Positions 1 to 10,200 of a DNA stretch of 64,000 bases are shown here, one piece after another. Made by a program: the position numbers and the translations under genes. Position 1 is the first letter of the stretch; each line of letters begins with the position of its first letter. The stretch is from Symbiodinium sp. CCMP2592 (lineage: Eukaryota; Sar; Dinophyceae; Suessiales; Symbiodiniaceae), in NCBI GenBank assembly GCA_905221615.1, contig CAJNDT010004668.1:1-64000 (forward strand). The letters are read 5' to 3'. The notes beneath the pieces are model-generated. The model saw nothing but the letters and a program-made list of their open reading frames with translations. It was not told the DNA's origin and searched no databases.

Positions 1-1209
1 AAAGTGCCCAAGCGCAAGAAGAAGCGGGCATCTCGTGCGACAAAGGAAGCCACGAAGGCCTTGAAGGAGGTACGTGGTGCGGCAAAGAAGGCCGAGCGGG
101 CCTTGAAGGAGGCTGCAGCAGCCGAGGAAGCCGAGGCGGACCCTGTGGACCCTACTTTTCCGAATCCACATTTGTTTGTCGCGCCCACCTCGAAGAAGAA
201 GGCCCGGAAGCCCGAGCGGAAGCCAGCGGATGGTGGTCCGGTGACGATGGGCTACAATCGCCAGCTGATGCAGGTGGTTCGGACGGAGAAGAAGGTCGTG
301 AAGGCCAAGAGGCTTGCGAGAAAGGTGGCGAAGGGCAAAGCGCTTGCCGAAGGCGCCCTGGGATGGGTGCAAAGCCGCCTGGACGAAAGATCCGAAGGCC
401 GGCCGGCCCAGGAGCCGGAGCAGGGTGCAGTGGACCTACTTGTGGCAGGGGGGACTGCGGAAACCACGGTCGATGCCCAAGAAGCTGTTCCTGTACCTGC
501 GAAGAAAAAGCGAAAGAAGAAGAAGGCCGCTGTCGAAGCGGTTGTGGAAGCCGCTGCCGAAGCGGTTGTGGAAGCCGCGGCCGAGGCTGTTGTGGAAGAG
601 GTGGCACCAGCTGCTGCCGAGGAAGAGGTGCCGATGACTCCGGCGCCCTCAGCTCCACGTGGAAAGCCTCGTTTGGCTCCAACGCCGAAGACAGTGACCA
701 GGCCGGCTGTGACTTTGAAGCCGGCCGTTATTGTGATTCCGGATGGGCCACCGCCGCCCAAGGTGAAACCGTCCAGGTCGCCGGCCAAAGTTTCTACCTC
801 GCCGCCGAAGCCTTCGAAAAGAGCCGTGCCAGCGGCACCGGAGACCCCTGGAGTGGATCCTGCTTTGGTGCCAGTGAAGGCGATGCCAGTGAGGCCGGCG
901 GCGCCTCCGAAGATGGTGCCTGTGAAGGCCATGCCGGCCTTGCCAGCACCAGCAGCGCCAGCAGTGCCGCTGCCGCCGTTACCGCCCCCGCCGTTGGGGT
1001 ACCAAGGATCGTTTTTGCTGGGACCGCAGCCGCCTCTGGGATACGACAGATCGCTTTTGCTGCAAGCCCCGCCGACCGATCCAAAGAGCAAGGCACCGAT
1101 CCGCCCAACACAACGGGTACTCGGTGGTTCGTATGGCCCTCCAGACAAAGGGTCAACGCAACAAGGACGCGGCTCCAAGAGAGCCCGTTCCCGCTCTGTC
1201 TCTATCTGA
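1..1209 (+). CDS. Basic K/A/P-rich protein, possible Gag remnant of copia-A (5' partial)
   Basis: The frame is open from the window edge to a stop at 1209 (about 400 residues). It is dominated by lysine clusters, an alanine/glutamate/valine repeat (about residues 178-205, units like EAVVEAAA), then a long proline-rich tail with two similar segments (LGYQGSFLLGPQPP and LGYDRSLLLQAPP). It ends with an arginine/serine cluster. I recognise no catalytic domain. Its place upstream of copia Pol on the same strand, and its basic nature, fit a nucleic-acid-binding Gag region, but that is inference. It is in another frame from Pol and about 700 bp separate it from the first clear integrase sequence, so it could also be an unrelated low-complexity ORF. 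Confidence 0.4.
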   Translation, partial: KVPKRKKKRASRATKEATKALKEVRGAAKKAERALKEAAAAEEAEADPVDPTFPNPHLFVAPTSKKKARKPERKPADGGPVTMGYNRQLMQVVRTEKKVVKAKRLARKVAKGKALAEGALGWVQSRLDERSEGRPAQEPEQGAVDLLVAGGTAETTVDAQEAVPVPAKKKRKKKKAAVEAVVEAAAEAVVEAAAEAVVEEVAPAAAEEEVPMTPAPSAPRGKPRLAPTPKTVTRPAVTLKPAVIVIPDGPPPPKVKPSRSPAKVSTSPPKPSKRAVPAAPETPGVDPALVPVKAMPVRPAAPPKMVPVKAMPALPAPAAPAVPLPPLPPPPLGYQGSFLLGPQPPLGYDRSLLLQAPPTDPKSKAPIRPTQRVLGGSYGPPDKGSTQQGRGSKRARSRSVSI

Positions 1210-1415
1210 GACCTACCTCGCGACCAACCGCGGGACGCAAAAGAATGCATCTGAAGAGGAAGTGGAAGCGATCTTCTGTGAGAGTAGGTTGCTTTGAGTG
1301 TGGTGAGTGTCCGGGTGTGCTCGGTAGAAAGGGTGAAGTTCTGAGGTTGCAGCGCTATAGGGTTTTACGGGTTTTTGGGAAGGGTTTTGCAAGTGAGTGT
1401 TAGGCCCAGACCCCC

Positions 1416-4400
1416 ATGGAAGCCTGGAGGCCCAGTGACGTGCTGCAAGTGTTTTGCGAGGGTTTTGTGAGAAAGGCTCAGGCTCTACTTAAAGCCTTGG
1501 GGCCCTCTGTGCGAGTGTGTTTGCCAGGGTACGCGCAAGAAGCCCCGAGAGCCCAAAGCCCCAAAACGTCCAAAGTCACCGAGGCACCGAGAGTCAGCAA
1601 AGCACCGAAAGTCCCCGAAGCACCGAGAGCCAGCAAAGCACCGAGAGCCAGCAAAGCACCGAGAGCCCCCGAAGCACCGAGAGCCAGCAAAGCACTGAGA
1701 GCCTCTGAAGCCGTGGAGTGTTTTGTGCTGGTTGGTGTGCGGCGTCTGCGGTCCTTGTGCTGTTGTGGCTTGGAGCGTGTGCGTGGCTTGTGGTTGTGTT
1801 GTGCTTGTGGCTGGGATGACCTAAGGTCGGAGCCTTTGAAGGTGAAAGGTGGCTGTGATGAGAAAGTGTCTGAGCCGCCACACCGTTTGTGCATGATGCG
1901 TGGACTTCCGGGGGAAGTGACGATTTCCGATGAAGAGTTGATTCCGGATGGTGATCCACCAAGGCAGGCGGAACCCGCCCAAGCCTCAGCTCCAGCACCG
2001 GTTGTTGAAGCCGAGCCTGCTGCTGAAGATGCTGGGGATATTTCAGAAGAAGGGGAACTTCATGTTCCACTGGAGGATAAAGAGTATCAGGAGCACGTTG
2101 CTCGGGGCCATCAGCCCTATCTGCCTTCGTGTTCTTTGTGTGTGTCCAGTCGAGGAGTGATTCCAGCGCGAAGGCGCAAAGATCCTTCAATTCCGCAAGC
2201 AAGCTTCTTAAGCGACTTCTTGTTCTTTACGAAAGACCTGAGAGTGTGCATTGTGGTGCACGAGCTTAGCGGATATTGTTTCGCTGTGCCCTACCCCACA
2301 GGGGGTGATCCAGGGCATGTTGCACGGTGTATAAACGCCGAGCTGGCCGCCGCAGGTATTCAAGGTCAGCATGTTGTGCTGAGGATGGATAATGAAGCGT
2401 CTCTGATCTCGCTTTGCAACAAGGTGGGAAAAGACCGCTCATACCCAGGCCTCTCGTTGCACATAGACGCGGTGCCGAAAGGACGGCCGCAGTCGAAAGG
2501 GCTTGTGGAGGTAGGTGTGCGACACTTGAAGGAAGCCTTCTGGGTGAATTGGTTGACGCTAGAAACTACGCTGGAGAAGAAGCTCCGGCTGGGTGGTTTG
2601 TTGTACAAGGAAGCTTTGAGATATGTTGCTAGGACAAGGAACCTGCATGCGACATCGAAGTCGCAAACCACGCCAATTGAAAGGCTGCGACGCCAACATC
2701 TTCCAGTGACGAAGACGTTTCCTTTTGGGTGCAAGGGTTTTGCCAAACCTGCGAAGCAGAAGCCTGAGAATCGAGGCCGCCGCCTCATCCCGTGTATGTA
2801 CCTAGGGCCTGCTAAGCCCAATGGTGGAGGAGTGCGTGTGCTCCCTCTTGATCGGCCTGATGAGGTCGAGGTGATGTCGGCCTTTCGGCCGGACCAGCCT
2901 TATCTGTATCCTGAGGAGTTGGTGGTACAAGCCGCTGATTCGGGTGCCCCTTCTAGGCAAGACAACGTTTTAGAGCGTCCTGTTTCCTTAGACCGGAAGC
3001 CCCCCGAAGCCTTTCAGCCTGGAGAGCCTAAGGGTAATCTAGTTGAGAGGGGGAGTGCGGAGCCGGAGGCTCCAGCTGAGCTCTTGGAGGATGAGCTTAT
3101 GGACTATGATCCTTCTCCAGTTGAGGAGGAAGAGGTACTCCCTGAAGGGCCCCCTGCAGGAGAGAACGAAGCCCCACCTTTGTACGATGTGGACATGCAG
3201 CCGGCCGACGATGATGATCCCATGGAGGTGGCGATCAGCTGGCTGGAGGACCATGCTTTGTACTCCATGTGTTCTAGACCTGAGGTTGTGTTCGCGGCAA
3301 AGGACGCTAAAGGGTCTAGGGCGGCCAAGTTGGAGTTTACTTTGAAGTTTGGCGGGTCCAAGGTGAAGGTTGAGGTTCCTTCTGGGGCTGCTGATGAGTA
3401 TACTGGAGAGGTTCTTGAGGAGAAGAAACTTGGGGAAGGGATGCGTCTTGAAATGGAGGAACTGGACCACTTTGGTGTGTGCCAGGTTGTGTCTGAGAAG
3501 GAGGCGTTTCGCCTTGTGCGTGAGGCTAAGAGGAGAGTGCTTTCCACCAGGTGGGTGTTGCACTACAAGGACGGGCACAAGCGTGTGCGCTGCCGTTTGG
3601 TTGTGCGTGACTTTAAGGGGCCCACCTCTGCTTTCGCTGATGGCATCTATTCTCCTACTACTACCTTAGAGTCTGTGAGGTGTCTGTTGGGGATGTATGC
3701 GCATTTCGGAGGGAAGGTGATTTCGGGAGATATTTCTGTGGCCTTCATGCAGGCTAAGCTGTTTTCTACTGAGGGGGTGAAGCTGCCGGAGAACTGTAGG
3801 ACAGTGTCAGGTGAACGTGTGCATTGTCTGCTGAAGCGTGCCATGAATGGTTTGCGGATTGGGCCTTTGGCTTGGTTTCGTGAGCTAGGAGAAACACTGA
3901 GAAAACTTGGTTTCTTTGTTACTGCTGACAGCACTGTGTATCGCAAGGTGATCAAGGAGAAAGGCAAGGATGCCATTGTGTTGGGGTTGGCCTATGTAGA
4001 TGACATCTTGGTTTTCAGCACGGTTGCGAGTGTAGCTGAGAAAGTGTTTGAGGAACTGAGTAAAGTGTTCAAGATGAAGCGCACGGGAACGCTTCAACCG
4101 GGAGAGAAATCGGTGATCTCCTTCCTTGGGAGAAACATCTATCAGAGGAAGACCGGAGATTTGTACTTCGGACTCAAACCCGGGATGCTCCATAGCTGTG
4201 CGGAAGAGTATCAAATCACGAAGGGAGCGAAACTCCCCAAGCTTGAGCGTTTGTGGACCAGTCTGGAATCCACCCCGATCACGCATGAGGCCTATCAGCG
4301 CTACCGGCGCGTGTTGGGCAAACTGTCGTGGCTAGCTTTGACAAGAGCTGATTTGCAGTTTGTTGTAGGTTTTCTGGACCGGAGCCAGAGCAACCCAGAC

Positions 4401-4802
4401 TCCAGGAGTGAAGCGTGTATTCGAGCTGTGCTGCGTTGGATTCTCACGCTTGGGAATCGGGTTCAGCGGATCCCGGCACAGTGGGTGAACTATCGCCCTT
4501 CGGAAAGTACGCGAGTGATCGATTGTTTCTGTGATGCTAGCTGGAATTTGCCCTCTGTGAGTGGGGCGATTATCTGCTGGCAGTGCAACCTGCTGAAGAG
4601 TTTTAGCCGTAAACAGACGGTTGTGGCCCTGAGCAGTGCCGAGGCTGAATTGAGTGCTTTGGTAGAGACTGTGAAAGAGGCCTTGTTTCCAAACAGTCGT
4701 TTTTGGAGGGATTGCCTGAGGATGATACCGGAAGCTTTTGGATCCGGATTTGTACCGATTCTGAGTCGGCAAAGGCGATTGCTTCAATGGAGGGACTCTT
4801 GA
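1416..4802 (+). pseudogene. copia-A Pol: integrase, reverse transcriptase, first half of RNase H
   Basis: This frame is open for 1128 codons from the ATG at 1416, but convincing protein starts near 1900; the first 160 residues are minisatellite and low-complexity sequence. The integrase has an HHCC zinc site (H227, H232, C239, C242) and the D, D, E triad as SDF (267), MDNE (325) and KGLVE (365). Reverse transcriptase shows GDISVAFMQA near 3720, LKRAMNGLRIG, and the catalytic YVDD at about 3992-4003. RNase H begins with CDASW (about 4530) and SSAEAEL (about 4636). The frame is then lost between about 4690 and 4740, and the remaining RNase H motif (TDSESAKAIA) lies in the next frame. I saw no separate protease. 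The shift makes the polyprotein non-functional as read, unless it is a sequencing error. Confidence 0.85.
1585..1710 (+). repeat. 18-bp minisatellite, seven units
   Basis: Seven consecutive 18-bp units with consensus CACCGAGAGCCAGCAAAG. The units at 1621, 1639 and 1675 are identical; the others differ by a few bases. In the Pol frame it reads as repeated APRASK/APRAPE. It lies before the first recognisable integrase sequence. Confidence 0.85.
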
Positions 4803-5752
4803 GAAGGGTTCGTCACCTGGAGTTGCGGTGTGCTTTCCTGCAGCAGATGGTTCAGTCGGGGAGAGTGATCCTCGAGTTTGTGGCCGGAGCATATAATGCC
4901 TCCGACGGCCTGACCAAGAGTATGGTATTTCAGGAGCAGCTGGACAACCTCTACGAGGTAACCGGTTTGGTTTCTTTTGAAGACGAGTTGGGTGAGTTTG
5001 AGCTGGAACGCCTGACTGCAGAAGAGCCGGTAAACCGTTCTTTTGTTCCTGAGGAGTACGTTTCACTGTGTGAAGCTGTGGCGAAGAACCAGGTCACCTT
5101 TGTGGTCGTTGAACTGTTCTGCCAGGAAGAAAGTGCCTTACAGAAGGCATGTGAGAAGCTTGAGATTGCCTATGTGGGCATCACTGAAAAGCTTGACTTT
5201 TGTTCTGAGCAGACGCAGTGTTTTCTGAAGGAGTTGTTTTCTGTGTTGAGTTGTGGCTTGAAGACGAAGATCTACTGCCATATCTCCACTCCCTGTACCA
5301 CTGGGTGTCGTTTGCGTTACCGCGGGTGGCGCAAGTACAGTCAAGAGAAGTGGGAAGAGAAGAAGAAGTTGCATCAGCGTGCTTGGGAACTTCTTGAAGG
5401 TTTGTTGAAACCGGTTGCTCGGAGTGAACGCTTGTTGTTGACTCAAGAGTGGCCTCTGCAGAACGACCTCTGGAAGGACCCGCGGTATCTTCAGGTTGCT
5501 TCAGAATTGGGGCTTTCTGAGGGTATTGTGGTAGACCGCTGTGCGTACGACTGTGTGTTTAAACGGTGGTACTTTGCCACGAACAGTAAACGCTGGGTCA
5601 AAGTGTTTCCTAAAAGGGAATGTGACCAAGTGCATGAACATGTACAGGTGGAATTAAAAGATTCAGGGTTCTATCCTGAAAAGCTAGGTCTAGAGCTTGT
5701 AAAGTGTGCTCAAAAGACACTAGGTGCCGCATCAGTCCAAGAGGGGGTGTGA
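4703..5752 (+). CDS. copia-A Pol 3' part: end of RNase H plus methyltransferase-like domain
   Basis: The ATG at 4703 is only the first one in this frame; biologically it continues the upstream Pol after a frameshift. It opens with the RNase H end (TDSESAKAIA, then AGAYNASDGLTKSM). From about 5095 a second domain follows that copia elements normally lack. It resembles the cytosine-5 methyltransferase fold: a motif I-like strand and turn (VVVELFCQEESALQ, about 5097-5138), a motif IV-like STPCTTG with Cys (about 5286-5306), and a motif VI-like TQEWPLQNDLW (about 5440-5472). Capture of DNA methyltransferases by retrotransposons is known in dinoflagellates and charophytes. Here the assignment rests on motif order only, so activity is unproven. 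The stop overlaps the LINE-A boundary, so the C-terminus is probably truncated. Confidence 0.6.
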   Translation: MEGLPEDDTGSFWIRICTDSESAKAIASMEGLLRRVRHLELRCAFLQQMVQSGRVILEFVAGAYNASDGLTKSMVFQEQLDNLYEVTGLVSFEDELGEFELERLTAEEPVNRSFVPEEYVSLCEAVAKNQVTFVVVELFCQEESALQKACEKLEIAYVGITEKLDFCSEQTQCFLKELFSVLSCGLKTKIYCHISTPCTTGCRLRYRGWRKYSQEKWEEKKKLHQRAWELLEGLLKPVARSERLLLTQEWPLQNDLWKDPRYLQVASELGLSEGIVVDRCAYDCVFKRWYFATNSKRWVKVFPKRECDQVHEHVQVELKDSGFYPEKLGLELVKCAQKTLGAASVQEGV

Positions 5753-5772
5753 AAATCCCATTTTGGCTCAAG
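5751..5772 (+). other. LINE-A 5' boundary: GAAAATCCC mark plus spliced-leader relic
   Basis: GAAAATCCC is followed without a gap by CCATTTTGGCTCAAG (5758-5772), an exact match to the last 15 nt of the dinoflagellate spliced leader. A degenerate second copy may follow (TTGTGGTTCAAA). This marks a retrocopied trans-spliced transcript. Confidence 0.85.
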
Positions 5773-6168
5773 CTGTTGTGGTTCAAACTGGCGAGTGGAC
5801 GCTTGTTGCCGTCGTGGCTGGGTTTCTGAGGCCGTAACTAAGGGTGGGCCCTCAAGAGACCTCAAAACCAATCTCTGTGTTTCCTCGTAGGCGGGCTGAC
5901 CCGCACGGGCGCGCAGGGGTAGCGGCAGTTCCAGGGAGAGCCCTGAAGTGCATTAGAGTAGCGCCATAGAGCCGCAACACTTGAAACTGCTTGCAAACTC
6001 TTCTTGCAGCTTGTGAACCAATCCTTGTTTTCTTGTGCAGAATTTTCTTGGATTTGGGCCTTGCAAAATTGCCCGTTTACTTGTTGCAAAAGTACAGTTG
6101 AGGAGTTTTTCTTGCAGGCTTCCTGAAAGGAGGCCATCGCAGAGCGCGCAGGCCCACACAGGGAAGTG
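5773..6168 (+). other. LINE-A 5' untranslated leader
   Basis: No supportable ORF. Segments such as tgccgtcgtgg and ggggtag(c/t)ggcagttcc recur in the leader that starts at 54383, so the leaders share ancestry. Confidence 0.6.
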
Positions 6169-7278
6169 ATGCCAGTCAAGATGTCCAGGCATTACACCGT
6201 CTGTGGCTGCGGATCGTGGGTGTGGACGGATCGGATTGGCCCTCACAGGCCATGTTGCCAGCAGTGTGGCAAACGCTGGCCACAGAAAGGACCAAAGCAG
6301 GGAACGACGCAGGATCCGCAATGGGGTCCGTCTGTGAGAGTGTGGAGGTCTCCCGCTGCTGCACAGCAGCCCGAGTCCAAGACGCCGAGACCCCCGCGCC
6401 AGAACCAAGCGCAGAGGGCATTGACAACCATCTGGGAATCCTTGCCTGAGCACGCGCGCCAGCAGATTGAGGAGGCGGGGTGGAGACCTAAGATCCCTCA
6501 GCCCCCGCCAGGCCTATTCAGGCAAACCAAAGGAGGTGCAGGCAAAGGCAAGGGTGCAGTTGGAACAGCGGAAGTCCGGGATGAGGCTGCTCAGGCTGAG
6601 GCTGCTCGGTCCCTGTTTGCCTCGGTGAGCGAAGAGCAGCGTGAGCTTCTATGTAAGCTTGGCATCCAAGAGCCCGAGGTGCAACCTCCGGACCTTGCTT
6701 CATTGTGTAAGCAACACATCCGTGCCTTGCCAGCTGACATCCAGAAGCTGCTGGAAGACCCTCCTGAGCGGCCACCCACGCCTCAGGAGGTCATGAGCGA
6801 AACAAGCAAAAAATTTAAAATTGCCACTGCAGAATTGAGAGACCTTATTTTCCGCAAAGCTGCCTTGCAAGTGCGTCTTGATAAGCATAAAGAGCTGTAC
6901 TCCACCATGTTGTCAGACATGAAGTCCATCAATGAATCCTTGGAGGAGCGACAAAAGCTGGTGGCTACATTGCAAGGGGAATTGCAATCCTCGGTTGCTG
7001 GGGTCCCGGCCCCTGAGGCTTTGCCTGAGGCAGCAGAGGCTCTTGCCAAGCAGGTTGAGGCCATGGATGTTGATCAGCTTGACGACTACCGGCAGCGCCT
7101 TGTTGAAGCCATTGATGAAGCTGTAAAGCGCAGGCGCGTGGATGCACCGGCGCAGAAGGCAGCGCCGACAAGCCCTCCTCCAGCTGGGCCAAGCCAGCAG
7201 GAGGCCGCTAAGGAGGATGACAGGGAGAAGGGCAAAACCAGGTCCCGCAGCAGGGGCCGCAGTGCGCAGCAGGGTTAG
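6169..7278 (+). CDS. LINE-A ORF1: zinc-ribbon / coiled-coil / SR-tail protein
   Basis: I chose the ATG at 6169 because the zinc motif follows within 10 residues, as in LINE-B and LINE-C. The N-terminus holds VCGCG and, about 15 residues later, CCQQCG: a compact zinc-ribbon-like site. A helical stretch (LTTIWESLPEHARQQIEEAGW) aligns with the same region in the other two LINEs. A charged coiled-coil segment follows from about residue 205 to 265. The tail is arginine/serine-rich (RSRSRGRS), ending at TAG 7276-7278. By position it is the nucleic-acid-binding ORF1 protein of a LINE, expected to coat element RNA. It lacks the RRM and CTD of mammalian L1 ORF1p and the CCHC array of many other LINEs. 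The reading frame stays open past the TAG into ORF2. Confidence 0.8.
   Translation: MPVKMSRHYTVCGCGSWVWTDRIGPHRPCCQQCGKRWPQKGPKQGTTQDPQWGPSVRVWRSPAAAQQPESKTPRPPRQNQAQRALTTIWESLPEHARQQIEEAGWRPKIPQPPPGLFRQTKGGAGKGKGAVGTAEVRDEAAQAEAARSLFASVSEEQRELLCKLGIQEPEVQPPDLASLCKQHIRALPADIQKLLEDPPERPPTPQEVMSETSKKFKIATAELRDLIFRKAALQVRLDKHKELYSTMLSDMKSINESLEERQKLVATLQGELQSSVAGVPAPEALPEAAEALAKQVEAMDVDQLDDYRQRLVEAIDEAVKRRRVDAPAQKAAPTSPPPAGPSQQEAAKEDDREKGKTRSRSRGRSAQQG
7276..7278 (+). promoter_or_regulatory. In-frame TAG between ORF1 and ORF2 of LINE-A (candidate readthrough site)
   Basis: ORF1 and ORF2 are in one frame. After the TAG the frame has no stop until the frameshift near 10130, and its first in-frame ATG is at 7501, 74 codons on. 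The next base is G. The same arrangement occurs in LINE-B and LINE-C. Confidence 0.6.
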
Positions 7279-10200
7279 GGGTCGGGGATTAGGGTTCTTG
7301 ACTTCGGCGTTTCTCGGGTTGTTTCTTCGCTTTTCGGTCATAGCCGTACTTGCCTTGTTGGTGGATGCAGCGTGGAGCCAGCTCAGGAATCAGGTCGAGG
7401 CGAGGCTCTTGAATCCCAGCCTCTGGAAAAGCTTTTGGTTGCTTGCACCTTGCAGTCGGATCAGTCCGTTGTGCGGCCACCTCAGCTCTGCCCAGTGCTT
7501 ATGTTCAGCCAAGCAGAGTGTTGCCCCATCTGTGCTGTCACGCTGTGCCGAGAGCAGCCTTGTCCATTTGAGTTCCAGTTTGATGCTAGTTGTGGGTCGG
7601 TGTGTGCATTGTGCCTCCGGGCGTCAGGCCGCGTGCGCAGTGGCGTATGGACACCGGCCGAGCGCCGTCTTGGGTGCGCAGGCCAGCCAGAGCCCTCTGT
7701 GGTGCAGGGGTGGTTTGTTGGGGTTTCGGAGATGGGATTGGGAGCGTTAGAAGGGGCGTTGCAGTTTGCATGTCAGGATTTGTGTTGTGCATGCTGCCAC
7801 GTGCCCCTAACGAGACAATCTTCCTTGACTGAGCTTCCCTTGCCACCTTTGTGCCAGCATTGTTTCCCGCGAGGTGGCACCACCTGTAGGCTGAAAAAAC
7901 GTGCCATTCTTGATCCTTATGTGCTTTCAGGTCAACCTGTGCACAGGATGTTAGAATACCGAGTGCAGGCAAGTGGGTGCCGCGTCAGGCTGGTTTCGAG
8001 CAAGGCTTGTTTAACGGCCGACTCGGGACCCTTTTGGCAGTGCTTGAGCAAAGATTTTGACATGGTTTTAATTCCGAGCCCTAACCTGTGCGCTTTTCCC
8101 AGAGCTGAGGGCCCGAACCCCAATTTGCAGTTGCCAGGCCTGTGTGAGGTCGATTTGGGCAGCAGGTTGGATGCGAGTTTTGACCCGAACATGGGGATTG
8201 CCTTGGATGAGGGCTGGGACCTCAGCTCCTCGAAGGGGTGTGAGATTTCCTCAATCACCCGTGGCCTCGAGGAGGAGACAACCACGAGTGAGGTTTCATT
8301 TCCTTGCCCGAACCCGTGTGCTTCCCCTCCACCTGAGGGCCCTAACCCCAATTTCTGTTCGGCTGGGAGTGTGCCGGAGTCTTTATCAGCTGATGGCCAA
8401 CTTGAGCAATTTTCTCCAATACAGCCCCTGGGTCTACAGGGAGCCCCCAGGACCCCCATGGCGGTGGAGGTCTTTACCAGGAGGGGGAGTCTTCATCAGG
8501 AGGTGGGGGGGCCGCTGGCCCGGGGTCCTGGGGGACCGAATGTGATGCCAAGCAATGATGGCTGTCTTGAATTTATCCCCAGCCCTGACCCGTGTGCTCT
8601 CCCTCTTGCTGAGGGCCCTAACCCACCAGTGCGCCGGACCCTTGATTATCAACTCCCGGCTAGCTCTATCCGAGATCGGTGTGTGTCAATGAAGAGTTGG
8701 ATCACTGCATCTTCGGAGCCTGTGTGGCATGTTTGCAAGCCCAAGTGCGGGCTCAATTCCCTCCCGAACCCGTGCGCATCCCCTCCTGCTGAGGTCCCTA
8801 ACCCCAATTTGACCAGCGAGGCCCTGCAGGAGCAACTCAGAGGTCTTGAGGCGGATGGTTGGTGCATTGGATGTGGCCAATCACCGGTCTTAGGGCGTAG
8901 TTCGAACCAGGAGGTTAAAAATTTTGTGCAGGCATGCTGCCACGTTCACTTGAATGCGCCTTGTGACGACGTCCTCACTGCTCTGTCTGATGTCTTGAAC
9001 TACTGCCCGAGGTGCTTATGCAAGTGGGAGGCCAAGGTCCAAACAACGTGCAAGCAGCCCAAGGATCTGGTAGCATTGTCGGGTCCTTCATACTTTTTTG
9101 ATTGCGCTGAGGCCCCGGAGCCTGAGGAACTTACTGATGTCACCAGTGTGCCGCTACATGCACAGGTTCTGCAAACACATGTTGGGGCTGTTTCCTGTAA
9201 TATAATGCAGGGCAAAATTCCAGCTTCGCGCCGGACCCGGCGCCGGCACAACCGAAGGCTCCGTCTAAACCCCGATGTGCGCCCTGTTGGCAGCATTCGG
9301 GCGACCTGCCAATCTGCTTTGCATTCCTCCTCAAATGGCCATTTTGGCCTTACTGTAGACCCTCCCGAACCCATTCTTCCTGCCCTCTGTGTGGCAGGGT
9401 CTACAGTCATAAATCACTTTTTGGGGCATCCCCAGCACCCTTGTTTGATGTCCGAGGAGCGCCTCCCGGACACTGCTAGTCGCGACCCGCTGGGCCAGGG
9501 TCCGGATGATGATAGATCGCAAAACTTGTTGGATCCCAGCCCGGCACGCGACACTCAGCAGTCGCGGGAATTTTGCAAGGTGCAGCCCGAAGGGCCGGAG
9601 AAACATGAGATGCAACCCGATGTGCGCCCCGGTGGCTGCACTCGGGAACGTGCAAACTGTGGCGACTCGCGTGATGCCACTAGCACCACGACCTTCAAAA
9701 GCTCCAGCAAACATTCACTTTGGACTGACGTCAAAATTGGCCTTGCAAATGCTGATGAGCCGGCCGTTTTAGAGGCGATCTCCCGGTTGGAAGACACAGG
9801 CTTGCTGCAACAGCAAACTTTCGAATGGAACGCCGCCGAACTGGTCATGGATTCACTTCATGGAGAATGTGGCCCAGCGGCAAAATGGGCCGTGGAGGAC
9901 GTTTTGGCAAACCTGAAGTGCCGCCCCAGCAGGCAACCGGTTCGCATCACATGTCTTAATGTCACCAAATGGCGTAAAGAGCTGGCTAGTTGGATTGCGA
10001 ATTTAAGCCCGGACCTCGCCCTCCTTCAAGAGACCCACCTTGATGCTAAAGATGTCAGCCTTCTTGCTGCCCATGCTGGGATGTTCGGGTATGAGGTCTT
10101 TCAGTGCCCGGCTGTGGCCACGGGCAAAAGGGGGCAACACCGGGGGATTGGCAATCTTGCACCGGAGACACCTCGATGTGTCACAAGTCACGAGCCACCT

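Larger units (their letters stand above)
1..5750 (+). mobile_element. copia-A: Ty1/copia-type retrotransposon remnant, 5' end outside window
   Basis: Domain order integrase - reverse transcriptase - RNase H is that of Ty1/copia Pol. A lysine/alanine/proline-rich open frame lies upstream in the Gag position. The left end runs off the window and no LTR, primer-binding site or polypurine tract is visible. The right end is cut at the LINE-A boundary: the last stop codon (TGA, 5750-5752) overlaps the GAAAATCCC mark that starts the next element, so the natural C-terminus and 3' LTR are probably lost. One frameshift inside RNase H makes the element defective as sequenced. Confidence 0.85.

Noticed and set aside
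252..1250. Long open frames antisense and in other frames to the basic ORF at the left edge
   Set aside because: They are by-products of GC-rich, Lys/Ala-codon sequence, low in complexity and without motifs.
1416..1900. N-terminal 160 residues of the copia-A Pol frame as real protein
   Set aside because: They consist mainly of an 18-bp minisatellite and low-complexity codons, with no similarity to copia Gag or protease, so functional coding probably begins later.
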